From an uncultured Bacteroidales bacterium (GTDB taxonomy: Bacteria; Bacteroidota; Bacteroidia; Bacteroidales; UBA932), in the NCBI GenBank assembly GCA_900316795.1, contig ONEF01000003.1, forward strand, positions 62,001 to 126,000: DNA of 64,000 bases, written 5' to 3'. The translations under genes were made by a program, and so were the position numbers. Position 1 is the stretch's first letter, and every line of letters begins with the position of its first letter. Shown in pieces: positions 42,839 through 51,019 of this stretch. The notes beneath the pieces are model-generated. The model was given only the letters and a program-made list of their open reading frames with translations. It was not told where the DNA came from and searched no databases.

Positions 42839-44242
42839 ATGGATAAAGTCAAGAAACTGCTACGGGATTCATCCAAGGCAAGGTGGACAGCCTTGCTCAT
42901 AGTCTCGTTTGTAATGTTTGCGGCCTATCTGGCTTCAGATGTCTATTCTCCTCTGAAAACCATACTTGAAGAAAACAACGGCTGGACCAGCACCGAATAT
43001 GGTTATTTCGGAGCCGCCCAAAGCGTGTTCAATGTTTTTCTGGGGATGCTGATATTCAGCGGGTTGCTTCTTGACAAAAAAGGCATAAGATTGACCGGGA
43101 GCCTGGGCTGCCTGCTCATGGTGCTGGGTTTTGCCCTGAAATACTATGCGGTGGCCTATATCCCGTCTTCGGATGCCGAGAGCGTGAGCCTGTTCTCCTG
43201 GACAATGAAAAAGCAGGTGTTCTGGGCAAGTTTCGGATTCGCTGTTTTCGGTACCGGTTGCGAGATGGCCGGAATATCCATAAGCAAGGCTATAGTCAAG
43301 TGGTTCAGCGGCAAGGAGTTGGCCTTGGCTATGGCTGTGCAGCTCTCAATAGCCAGGCTCGGCAGCGGAGTTGCCCTGATCTTTTCACCAATGATTTCAG
43401 AAAGGCTGAACAATGTCACCACAACCGTGATGATCGGGCTGGTCCTGATGATAATCGGGCTGCTTGGTTTCTTCGTTTACTGCCTGCAAGACAAGAAACT
43501 GGACAAACAGCTCAAGGCCCAGGCCTTGGAGGAAGGAACCAAGGAGGAGTCTTCCTTCTCAATGAAAGATGTAAAGAGCATAATCTCCAATCCGGGGTTC
43601 TGGATCATTTCCGTGCTCTGCCTCATATTCTACGCTGCTGTAAGCCCATTCTTCAAGTTTACCTCAGACCTTATGGTAAACAAGTTCAACGATGTAACTC
43701 CGTTTTATTCAGGCATATTCCCATCGCTGATACCTTTCGGCTGCATCCTTTTCTCCCCACTTTTCGGAGCCATCTATGACAAGTGGGGCAAAGGAACGAG
43801 ACTTATGATAATAGGAGCCCTTGCAATCACCATAGTGCACGTTGGCTTCGGCCTTCCGGGTGTGCACCAGATATGGGTGGCAGTCATCCTGCTCCTTCTG
43901 CTTGGGCTTGGATATGCGATGCTCCCCGCCGCCCTCTGGCCTTCGCTGGCCAAGATAATGCCCCAGAAACAATATGGCACTGCTATAGCATTGGCCTTCT
44001 TCATACAGAACATAGGTCTGATGCTGGTACCTATGGCTATAGGCTGGGTGCTTGACAAATACTGCGTCCTTTCTTCTTTCGCGGGCGGAACCGTCAGTTA
44101 TCCTGACAACATTAAGTACGATTATACCCTTCCTCAGATTATCTTTGCAGCCATGGGCGTATGCGCCATAATACTCTCATTCGCCCTCCGGAGGCTGGAC
44201 CGCAAGAAAGGATACGGACTGGACAAGGGAAAAAAAGACTAG
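42839..44242 (+). CDS. MFS transporter, paralogue 3
   Basis: The 467-residue product shares the family start (KLLRDSSKARWTALLIVSFV), loop motif (LLDKKGIRLTGS), central loop (QDKKLDKQLKAQALEEG) and ending (LRRLDRKKGYGLDKGKKD) with its two neighbours. About 12 membrane helices are expected. It is transcribed towards dxs, only 18 bases away, which suggests an operon. A link between its substrate and isoprenoid precursor synthesis is possible but not shown. Confidence 0.88.
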   Translation: MDKVKKLLRDSSKARWTALLIVSFVMFAAYLASDVYSPLKTILEENNGWTSTEYGYFGAAQSVFNVFLGMLIFSGLLLDKKGIRLTGSLGCLLMVLGFALKYYAVAYIPSSDAESVSLFSWTMKKQVFWASFGFAVFGTGCEMAGISISKAIVKWFSGKELALAMAVQLSIARLGSGVALIFSPMISERLNNVTTTVMIGLVLMIIGLLGFFVYCLQDKKLDKQLKAQALEEGTKEESSFSMKDVKSIISNPGFWIISVLCLIFYAAVSPFFKFTSDLMVNKFNDVTPFYSGIFPSLIPFGCILFSPLFGAIYDKWGKGTRLMIIGALAITIVHVGFGLPGVHQIWVAVILLLLLGLGYAMLPAALWPSLAKIMPQKQYGTAIALAFFIQNIGLMLVPMAIGWVLDKYCVLSSFAGGTVSYPDNIKYDYTLPQIIFAAMGVCAIILSFALRRLDRKKGYGLDKGKKD

Positions 44243-44260
44243 ACAATCCGGAATTTTGTA

Positions 44261-46126
44261 ATGGAATTCAGAATACTTGACAAGATAGATTCACCGTCAG
44301 ACCTGAAGAGTCTGACCATAAGACAGTTGGAAACCCTGTGCGAGGAAATCAGGGAATATATGATAGAATGTTGCGCCACCAATCCCGGGCATCTGGGAGC
44401 TTCTTTGGGAAGCGTGGAGCTGGCGGTCGCACTGCATTATGTGCTGAACACTCCTGAAGACAAAATAGTCTGGGATGTCGGGCACCAGGCATACGCCCAC
44501 AAGATAATCACAGGAAGGAGGGAGCTGTTCCGTCTCAACAGGAAGAAAGACGGGCTGTCCGGTTTTCCCAAGATGAGCGAGAGTCCTTATGACAGTTTCG
44601 GAGCCGGGCACGCCTCCACATCCGTATCTGCCGCACTTGGTCTGGCTACAGCCGCCAAGCTTGAGGGGAAGGACACGAAAGTTGTTGCCGTTCTGGGAGA
44701 CGGGGCGTTTTCAGGTGGCCTTGCCTACGAAGGCATGAACAATGCAGGAGCAGCCGGCACAGATCTGCTTGTCATTCTCAACGACAACCAGATAGCCATT
44801 GACGAGAACGTTGGGGCAATGCACAACTATCTGCTGAAGATGAGCACCTCCAAGACCTACAACAGCATGAAGAACAAGGTCTGGGGATTCTTGGGCAACG
44901 GTTGGCTGAGGCGGAAGATACAGAAAGTGGTAGCCAGCACCAAAAACTATTTCTTCAAGCACTCCACCGTTTTTTCCGGTCTCGGGTTCAGGTACTTTGG
45001 CATAATAGACGGGAACAATATCTCAGACCTCGTTAACACTCTGAACAGAATCAAGGGGCTTAAAGGTCCTAAACTGCTGCATATCAGAACCGTCAAAGGC
45101 AAAGGATACAAACCTGCGGAAGAGAACCAGAGCGTATGGCACGCCCCTGGCAAGTTTGACATAGAAACAGGAGAGAGAGTCCGCCCTGAAAAGGCACCTC
45201 TCAAATACCAGAACATTTTCGGGCGCACGGTGGTAAAGCTCGCCGAAAAAGACGAGAGGATTGTAGGAATCACTCCTGCAATGCTCAGCGGAGGCCAGCT
45301 CAGCGACATGATGAAGGCTTTTCCTGAAAGAACCTTTGATGTAGGAATCGCTGAGGAACACGCTGTCACCTTCTCCGCAGGACTGGCAGCAAACGGCTTG
45401 CTCCCTTTCTGCAACATCTATTCTTCATTCCTTCAGAGAGGGTTCGACCAGATTATCCACGATGTAGCTCTCCAGAACCTGAAAGTGATTTTCACCATAG
45501 ACCGCGCAGGTCTGGTAGGAGAAGACGGTGCCACCCATCAGGGCGCGTTTGACCTTGCATACCTGAGATTCATTCCTAATCTTACAGAAATGGCTCCTAT
45601 TGATGAAATCGAGATGCAGGATATGATCTGGTCAGCTACCCAAGACGACTACACCGGCCCTATTACTATAAGGTATCCGAGAGGAAACTGCCAGGGGCTG
45701 GAACTTCCGGAAGACTTCCACAAGATAGAAAAGGGAAAGGCTGTAAAACTAAGGCAGGGAACTGAAGTTGCTGTACTCTCTATAGGAACCATAGGCAATC
45801 AGGTCACAAAAGCCATTGAAATGCTGGGAGACGATGCGGCGAAGGTATCTCACTACAACATGAGGTTCCTCAGGCCTCTTGACGCAGATGCGGTAATGGA
45901 AGCCGCTTCCTCCCACAAAGCCATTGTGACAGTAGAAGACGGTTGCCTTGCAGGAGGCTTATACGGAGCTGTATGTGAAACTCTTGCAGCCAAAGGCATA
46001 AACTGCAGAATAAAAGGGCTGGGCATTCCGGACAAGTTCATTGAACAGGGAACAGTAACCCAGCAGCTAAAGGAATGTGGACTGGATGCGGAGTCTGTCT
46101 GCAAGGCAATACAATTCTTTTTTTAA
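44261..46126 (+). CDS. dxs: 1-deoxy-D-xylulose-5-phosphate synthase
   Basis: The 621-residue product has the Dxs features: GHLGASLGSVELAVALHYV and WDVGHQAYAHKIITGRR. The thiamin-diphosphate motif runs from GDGAFSGGLAYEGMNNAG to NDNQ, and the pyrimidine-binding segment is DVGIAEEHAVTFSAGLAANG. It makes DXP from pyruvate and glyceraldehyde-3-phosphate, the first step of the MEP isoprenoid route. It follows the third MFS gene closely. A weak A/T-rich symmetric sequence lies just past the stop, ahead of the tRNA promoter. Confidence 0.96.
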   Translation: MEFRILDKIDSPSDLKSLTIRQLETLCEEIREYMIECCATNPGHLGASLGSVELAVALHYVLNTPEDKIVWDVGHQAYAHKIITGRRELFRLNRKKDGLSGFPKMSESPYDSFGAGHASTSVSAALGLATAAKLEGKDTKVVAVLGDGAFSGGLAYEGMNNAGAAGTDLLVILNDNQIAIDENVGAMHNYLLKMSTSKTYNSMKNKVWGFLGNGWLRRKIQKVVASTKNYFFKHSTVFSGLGFRYFGIIDGNNISDLVNTLNRIKGLKGPKLLHIRTVKGKGYKPAEENQSVWHAPGKFDIETGERVRPEKAPLKYQNIFGRTVVKLAEKDERIVGITPAMLSGGQLSDMMKAFPERTFDVGIAEEHAVTFSAGLAANGLLPFCNIYSSFLQRGFDQIIHDVALQNLKVIFTIDRAGLVGEDGATHQGAFDLAYLRFIPNLTEMAPIDEIEMQDMIWSATQDDYTGPITIRYPRGNCQGLELPEDFHKIEKGKAVKLRQGTEVAVLSIGTIGNQVTKAIEMLGDDAAKVSHYNMRFLRPLDADAVMEAASSHKAIVTVEDGCLAGGLYGAVCETLAAKGINCRIKGLGIPDKFIEQGTVTQQLKECGLDAESVCKAIQFFF

Positions 46127-46142
46127 AATTTTTGAAAAAAGT

Positions 46143-46173
46143 TTTGGTTATTAATTTTAATCTTCTACCTTTG
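46143..46173 (+). promoter_or_regulatory. Promoter of the tRNA-tuf operon
   Basis: TTTG at 46143-46146, 19 bases, then TACCTTTG at 46166-46173 give a near-ideal Bacteroidales -33/-7 pair. The first tRNA begins 29 bases downstream. Confidence 0.8.
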
Positions 46174-46202
46174 CAGTCCGTTTTGAGAAACGCGGGTTAA
46201 CT

Positions 46203-46276
46203 GCCGATGTAGCTCAGTTGGCCAGAGCAGCTGATTTGTAATCAGCTGGTCGGGGGTTCGAATCCCTCCATCGGCT
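46203..46276 (+). tRNA. tRNA-Thr (anticodon TGT)
   Basis: A 74-base cloverleaf. Acceptor GCCGATG pairs with CATCGGC, the anticodon loop is TTTGTAA, and the T arm has GGTTCGAATCC. CCA is not encoded. Confidence 0.95.
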
Positions 46277-46299
46277 CAAAACAAGACATATTTCTGGAC

Positions 46300-46382
46300 G
46301 GAGGGGTACCAAAGTGGCCAACTGGGGCAGACTGTAAATCTGCTGGCTCATGCCTTCGGAGGTTCGAATCCTTCCCCCTCCA
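46300..46382 (+). tRNA. tRNA-Tyr (anticodon GTA)
   Basis: An 83-base tRNA with a long variable arm (GCTGGCTCATGCCTTCGG). Acceptor GGAGGGG pairs with CCCCTCC, and the anticodon loop is CTGTAAA. Confidence 0.95.
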
Positions 46383-46391
46383 CTAATAGTT

Positions 46392-46464
46392 GCGGAAGTA
46401 GCTCAGTTGGTAGAGCATCAGCCTTCCAAGCTGAGGGTCGCGGGTTCGAACCTCGTCTTCCGCT
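46392..46464 (+). tRNA. tRNA-Gly (anticodon TCC)
   Basis: A 73-base cloverleaf. Acceptor GCGGAAG pairs with CTTCCGC, and the anticodon loop is CTTCCAA. Confidence 0.95.
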
Positions 46465-46469
46465 CTAAG

Positions 46470-46541
<72 letters not shown>

Positions 46542-46588
46542 CTGCGCAAAGAAAACAAAATCATTAAATTAATATTAATTTTATCATT

Positions 46589-47782
46589 ATGGCAAAAGAG
46601 AAATTCGAAAGATCAAAACCGCATGTTAACATTGGTACGATCGGCCATGTTGACCACGGTAAGACTACTCTGACCGCTGCTATCACCCTTACTCTTTCAA
46701 AGAGAGTGGCTGGTAACGAAGGTAAGGTTAAGTCTTTTGACCAGATCGACAACGCTCCAGAGGAGAAAGAGCGTGGTATTACTATCAACTCTGCTCACGT
46801 AGAGTATGAGACTGAGAAGCGTCACTACGCTCACGTTGACTGCCCAGGTCACGCTGACTACGTAAAGAACATGGTAACTGGTGCTGCCCAGATGGACGGT
46901 GCTATCCTTGTTGTAGCCGCTACTGACGGTCCTATGCCTCAGACAAGAGAGCACATCCTCCTCGCACGTCAGGTAAACGTTCCAAAAATCCTCGTTTTCT
47001 TGAACAAGGTTGACTTGGTTGACGATCCTGAGATGCTGGATCTCGTTGAAATGGAAGTTAGAGAGCTCCTCGGCTTCTACAATTTCGATGAGAACTGCCC
47101 TGTCATCAGGGGTTCAGCTCTTGGAGCATTGAACGGTGACCCTCAGTGGGAAGATAAGGTTATGGAACTCATGAACGCAGTGGACGATTACATCCCTACT
47201 CCTGTTCGTGACAACGAGAAACCATTCCTTATGCCTATCGAGGACATCTTCTCAATCACCGGCCGTGGTACAGTTGCTACCGGTAGAATTGAAACCGGTG
47301 TTGTACACGTAGGTGATGAGGTTCAGCTGATCGGTCTTGGCGACGAGCCAAAGAAGACAGTTGTAACCGGTGTTGAGATGTTCCGCAAGCTCCTCGACGA
47401 GGGTGAAGCTGGTGACAACGTTGGTCTTCTCCTTAGAGGTATCGACAAGAAGGAACTCAAGAGAGGTATGGTTGTAGCTAAACCTAACACCGTAACTCCT
47501 CACAAGCAGTTCCAGGCCGAGATCTACGTTCTGAAGAAGGAAGAGGGTGGACGTCACACTCCTTTCAAGAACAACTATCGTCCTCAGTTCTTCATCCGTA
47601 CACTGGATGTAACTGGAGAGATCAAGCTTCCTGAGGGACACGACATGGTTATGCCAGGTGACAACGTAACTATCACAGTAGACCTTATCTATCCGGTAGC
47701 AATATCTGAGGGTCTGCAGTTCGCAATCCGTGAAGGTGGTAGAACAGTTGGTGCCGGTCAGGTAACCAAGATTCTCGACTAA
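46589..47782 (+). CDS. tuf: Elongation factor Tu
   Basis: The 397-residue product has GTPase motifs [26 protein letters not shown] and [10 protein letters not shown], and domains 2 and 3 of normal length. It delivers aminoacyl-tRNA to the ribosome. Codon choice differs visibly from the surroundings (many GGT, GTT, CGT and GCT codons), as expected for a very highly expressed gene. The tRNA genes before and after it suggest one primary transcript cut by RNases P and Z. Confidence 0.98.
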   Translation: MAKEKFERSKPHVNIGTIGHVDHGKTTLTAAITLTLSKRVAGNEGKVKSFDQIDNAPEEKERGITINSAHVEYETEKRHYAHVDCPGHADYVKNMVTGAAQMDGAILVVAATDGPMPQTREHILLARQVNVPKILVFLNKVDLVDDPEMLDLVEMEVRELLGFYNFDENCPVIRGSALGALNGDPQWEDKVMELMNAVDDYIPTPVRDNEKPFLMPIEDIFSITGRGTVATGRIETGVVHVGDEVQLIGLGDEPKKTVVTGVEMFRKLLDEGEAGDNVGLLLRGIDKKELKRGMVVAKPNTVTPHKQFQAEIYVLKKEEGGRHTPFKNNYRPQFFIRTLDVTGEIKLPEGHDMVMPGDNVTITVDLIYPVAISEGLQFAIREGGRTVGAGQVTKILD

Positions 47783-47807
47783 TCGGCCGATCCGCTGATT
47801 TTGACGC

Positions 47808-47853
47808 AAAATTCCCTGGAAGCCGGAAGAAATTCAGGTTCAGGGAATTTTTT
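47808..47853 (+). terminator. Terminator-like hairpin between tuf and tRNA-Trp
   Basis: AAAATTCCCTG (47808-47818) pairs perfectly with CAGGGAATTTT (47841-47851) over a 22-base loop. The T-run 47848-47853 ends one base before tRNA-Trp. It may reduce readthrough from tuf or set a 3' end after processing. Confidence 0.75.
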
Positions 47854-47924
47854 AGGGACATAGTTCAAGGGTAGAATAGCGGTCTCCAAAACCGTTGATG
47901 GGCGTTCGAATCGCTCTGTCCCTG
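47854..47924 (+). tRNA. tRNA-Trp (anticodon CCA)
   Basis: A 71-base cloverleaf. Acceptor AGGGACA pairs with TGTCCCT, the anticodon loop is CTCCAAA, and the T arm has CGTTCGAATCG. Confidence 0.94.
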
Positions 47925-47966
47925 CTCCTGGTAAGAATGTTACGATTGTTATCGGGTTAACGGGGA

Positions 47967-47986
47967 GCCGAAAGCTTCCATTCGGC
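47967..47986 (+). promoter_or_regulatory. Small hairpin before secE
   Basis: GCCGAA and TTCGGC pair across an 8-base loop, 20 bases before secE. A loose extension is possible (GGA with TCC). No T-run follows, so it may be an mRNA structure rather than a terminator. Confidence 0.35.
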
Positions 47987-48005
47987 TTCCGTAATTTTAA
48001 ATTAA

Positions 48006-48200
48006 ATGAGCAGAATAGGTAACTACATCAAGGAGTCATACAAAGAGCTTACAAAAAAAGTCTCTTGGCCTACTTGGGCGCAGCTTCAGAGCAGTGCAGC
48101 CGTAGTGATGGTGGCAACATTCATCGTTGCGGTACTTGTATTCGTGATGGACTTCGCGTTCAAGAATCTGATGACCGGAATTTATAGGTTGCTCCAATAA
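48006..48200 (+). CDS. secE: Preprotein translocase subunit SecE
   Basis: The 64-residue product has the short SecE form. An amphipathic cytoplasmic helix (YIKESYKELTKKVSWPTWAQ) is followed by one membrane helix (VVMVATFIVAVLVFVMDFAF). It stabilises SecY in the translocon. Position before nusG is the standard order. Confidence 0.95.
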   Translation: MSRIGNYIKESYKELTKKVSWPTWAQLQSSAAVVMVATFIVAVLVFVMDFAFKNLMTGIYRLLQ

Positions 48201-48222
48201 TCCGTGCACTAATTATCAAGTT

Positions 48223-48789
48223 ATGAACGAGCAGAAGCTTAGGTGGTACATCGTAAGGGTGCAGGGCGGTAAAGAGAAGAAAGTTCAGGAGTATATCCAG
48301 AACGAGGTTCGCAGAGCCGGAAAGGAGGAATTCGTTCCCCAGGTTCTCATACCGACTGAAAAGGTTTACCAGGTAAAGAATGGCAAAAGAGTGCTGGTCG
48401 AGAAGATCTGCTACTCTCAGTATGTTTTTGTACAGGCCAATCTTACAGCTGAAATCCAGCACCTGATATGCGATATTCCTTTTGTGGCAGGTTTCCTTAC
48501 AAAGGAATCCCCACGCTCAAAGGAAGCCAAGAGAAATCCTTATCCGCTGCCGGAGGCTGAAATAAACCAGATCCTGGGCAAGGTGGACGAGATGATAGAC
48601 ATCGAGGATGAAGCAACTCCATCGTTCATGGTTGGCGAACCTGTAAAGGTTGTGGACGGGCCGTTCAACGGATTCAACGGAAATATTCTGGAGATTCTTG
48701 AGGACAAGAAAAAACTCAAGGTCGAAGTAAAGATCTTCGGAAGGCCGACAACTATGGAACTGAATTTTGTTCAAGTAATTAAAGAGTAA
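48223..48789 (+). CDS. nusG: Transcription antitermination factor NusG
   Basis: The 188-residue product has an N-terminal NGN domain (LRWYIVRVQGGKEKKVQEYI) and a C-terminal KOW domain (MVGEPVKVVDGPFNGFNGNI). NusG binds RNA polymerase and Rho or the ribosome. Its place between secE and rplK is typical, so it is taken as NusG proper and not a capsule-operon paralogue (UpxY type). Confidence 0.95.
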   Translation: MNEQKLRWYIVRVQGGKEKKVQEYIQNEVRRAGKEEFVPQVLIPTEKVYQVKNGKRVLVEKICYSQYVFVQANLTAEIQHLICDIPFVAGFLTKESPRSKEAKRNPYPLPEAEINQILGKVDEMIDIEDEATPSFMVGEPVKVVDGPFNGFNGNILEILEDKKKLKVEVKIFGRPTTMELNFVQVIKE

Positions 48790-48801
48790 AAATTTTCAAT
48801 T

Positions 48802-49248
48802 ATGGCTAAAGAAATTGCCGCTTTGATCAAATTACAAATTAAAGGCGGTGCAGCAAATCCCTCACCTCCTGTAGGACCGGCTTTAGGTTCCAAGGGCGTG
48901 AACATCATGGACTTCTGCAAGCAATTCAATGCCCTGACCCAGAATAGAGCAGGCAAGACACTTCCTGTTATCATAACTGTCTATACAGACAAGTCCTTCA
49001 CCTTTGTGGTAAAGGAGCCACCTGTTGCCGTTATGATCAAGGAGGCTGCCAAGATCCAGACCGGTTCTGCTGAATCCAACAGAAAGAAGGTTGGAAAGCT
49101 CACTTGGGAACAGGTAAGGAAAATCGCAGAGGACAAGATGCCTGATTTGAATTGCTTTACCCTCAAATCTGCCATGAGCATGGTTGCAGGTACAGCAAGA
49201 AGTATGGGTGTCACTGTTGAGGGAGAATTCCCTGCCGACGTTAAATAA
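48802..49248 (+). CDS. rplK: Ribosomal protein uL11
   Basis: The 148-residue product begins [20 protein letters not shown] and includes [20 protein letters not shown] and the C-terminal RNA-binding segment ([20 protein letters not shown]). It binds the GTPase-associated centre of 23S rRNA. It is followed by rplA after 7 bases. Confidence 0.97.
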   Translation: MAKEIAALIKLQIKGGAANPSPPVGPALGSKGVNIMDFCKQFNALTQNRAGKTLPVIITVYTDKSFTFVVKEPPVAVMIKEAAKIQTGSAESNRKKVGKLTWEQVRKIAEDKMPDLNCFTLKSAMSMVAGTARSMGVTVEGEFPADVK

Positions 49249-49255
49249 AAGTGCA

Positions 49256-49954
49256 ATGAGTAAGCTAACTAAAAATCAGAAAGCATCCCAGGCCAAGGTT
49301 GAGCCTGGTAAACAGTACAAGTTGGCAGAGGCTTGCAGCGTAATCAAGGAAGCCGCCTTTACTAAGTTCGACTCTTCCGTCGATATAGCTATGCGTCTGG
49401 GTGTAGATCCTCGCAAGGCCAATCAGATGGTAAGAGGTGTCGTTACCCTTCCTAACGGAACGGGAAAGACTGTCAGGGTACTCGTACTTTGTACAGCAGA
49501 CAAGGAAAATGAAGCTAAGGAAGCCGGAGCTGATTATGTAGGCCTCGACGAGTACATAGAGAAGATAAAGGGCGGATGGACTGACGTTGACGTCATCGTC
49601 TGCACCCCTTCTGTTATGGGTAAAGTTGGTGCTATAGGTAGAATCCTCGGTCCGAGAGGTCTGATGCCTAACCCTAAGACAGGTACCGTTACCATGGATT
49701 TGGCCGGTGCAGTCAAGGAAATCAAGGCTGGTAAGATAGACTTCAAGGTTGACAAGCAGGGTATCGTATCCTCCAGCATCGGAAAGTGCTCTTTCACTGC
49801 CGAGCAGCTGGCACAGAACGCCAACGAGTTCATCAACACTGTATTGAAGCTGAAGCCTCAGGCACTTAAGGGAACTTACGTCAAGAGTGTGTTCCTGTCT
49901 TCAACAATGGGTCCTGGCGTTGAGCTGGATATGAAATCTATTGGTGTTGAATAA
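49256..49954 (+). CDS. rplA: Ribosomal protein uL1
   Basis: The 232-residue product begins [20 protein letters not shown] and contains the L1 motif [20 protein letters not shown]. The ATG at 49256 is used because upstream codons overlap rplK. It forms the L1 stalk. In other bacteria L1 represses translation of its own operon; no such site was identified here. Confidence 0.97.
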   Translation: MSKLTKNQKASQAKVEPGKQYKLAEACSVIKEAAFTKFDSSVDIAMRLGVDPRKANQMVRGVVTLPNGTGKTVRVLVLCTADKENEAKEAGADYVGLDEYIEKIKGGWTDVDVIVCTPSVMGKVGAIGRILGPRGLMPNPKTGTVTMDLAGAVKEIKAGKIDFKVDKQGIVSSSIGKCSFTAEQLAQNANEFINTVLKLKPQALKGTYVKSVFLSSTMGPGVELDMKSIGVE

Positions 49955-49978
49955 TCCTAAAGATGAGGAGGTAAAGAA

Positions 49979-50509
49979 ATGAGGAAAGAAATGAAAGCAC
50001 AGATCATTGAGGATCTGACCGCCCGCATCAAGGAGAACCCTAATTTCTATATCACTGATATAGAGGGGCTCAACGCAGACGCTACTGCTAAACTGAGACG
50101 CAACTGCTTCAAGCAGGATATCAAAATGCTGGTTGTCAAGAATTCTTTGTTCGCCAAAGCATTGGAGAACTGTGGAATCGAGGACAGAAAGGCTTTTGAA
50201 GGAGTTCTGAAAGGTTCTTCTGCAATTATGTTTACTACCACTCCTAACGGACCTGCAAAACTTATCAAGTCTTTCAGTGCCGCAGACGGTAAAGGCAAGC
50301 CTGAACTTAAGGCTGCTTATGTTCAGGAGTGTCCTTACATAGGTGCCGAGAACTTGGATGCACTTTGCAATATCAAGTCTAGAGAGGAACTCATCGCAGA
50401 CATCGTTGCATTGCTGCAGTCACCTGTCAAGAACGTCATCTCCGCTCTTCAGAGCCAGGGTGGCGGAAAGATTGCAGGTATCGTAAAAACATTATCCGAG
50501 AGAGAATAA
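49979..50509 (+). CDS. rplJ: Ribosomal protein uL10
   Basis: The 176-residue product has the L10 N-terminal rRNA-binding domain (MKAQIIEDLTARIKENPNFY) and the C-terminal L12-binding helix. The start at 49979 is supported by a strong Shine-Dalgarno sequence AGGAGG at 49966-49971, seven bases upstream, unusual in this window. An ATG at 49991 is the alternative. It anchors bL12 dimers to the ribosome. Confidence 0.95.
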   Translation: MRKEMKAQIIEDLTARIKENPNFYITDIEGLNADATAKLRRNCFKQDIKMLVVKNSLFAKALENCGIEDRKAFEGVLKGSSAIMFTTTPNGPAKLIKSFSAADGKGKPELKAAYVQECPYIGAENLDALCNIKSREELIADIVALLQSPVKNVISALQSQGGGKIAGIVKTLSERE

Positions 50510-50537
50510 TTATTAACACATAAAAAATCAAAAAACT

Positions 50538-50909
50538 ATGGCAGATATTAAGAAATTTGCAGAAGAACTGGTTAACCTGACAGTAAAGGACGTTCAGGAA
50601 TTAGCTAAGGTTCTCAAGGAAGAGTATGGTATCGAGCCAGCTGCCGCTGCTGTTGCAGTTGCTGCTGCCGGTCCTGCTGCCGCTGCTGCTGAGGAAAAGA
50701 CAGAATTCGACGTTATCCTCAAGTCAGCCGGTGCTCAGAAACTTCAGGTTGTTAAGGCTGTGAAAGAATTCACCGGTCTTGGACTGAAGGAAGCTAAGGA
50801 TCTCGTTGACGGTGCTCCAAAGGCTGTTAAGGAGAAGATTTCCAAGGCTGACGCTGAGACTTTAAAGGCAAAACTTGAAGAGGTTGGAGCAGAGGTTGAG
50901 ATTAAATAA
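50538..50909 (+). CDS. rplL: Ribosomal protein bL12
   Basis: The 123-residue product has an N-terminal dimerisation domain, an Ala-rich hinge ([20 protein letters not shown]) and the C-terminal factor-binding domain ([20 protein letters not shown]). It recruits translational GTPases. Stop at 50909 is followed by an attenuator-like hairpin. Confidence 0.97.
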   Translation: MADIKKFAEELVNLTVKDVQELAKVLKEEYGIEPAAAAVAVAAAGPAAAAAEEKTEFDVILKSAGAQKLQVVKAVKEFTGLGLKEAKDLVDGAPKAVKEKISKADAETLKAKLEEVGAEVEIK

Positions 50910-50948
50910 GTTTGGTCTCTACTTCTCCCTGCCTGTCAGGACGTAGTC

Positions 50949-50980
50949 AGGTTTAGGGCTAAAATGCCCTAAACCTTTTT
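50949..50980 (+). terminator. Attenuator hairpin between rplL and rpoB
   Basis: AGGTTTAGGGC (50949-50959) pairs perfectly with GCCCTAAACCT (50966-50976) over a 6-base loop, followed by TTTTT. As in other bacteria, partial termination here would make more ribosomal protein than polymerase. Confidence 0.85.
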
Positions 50981-51019
50981 GTCGTTTTTTTAAGTTTATA
51001 TTCAACTAATTTCGTCCAA

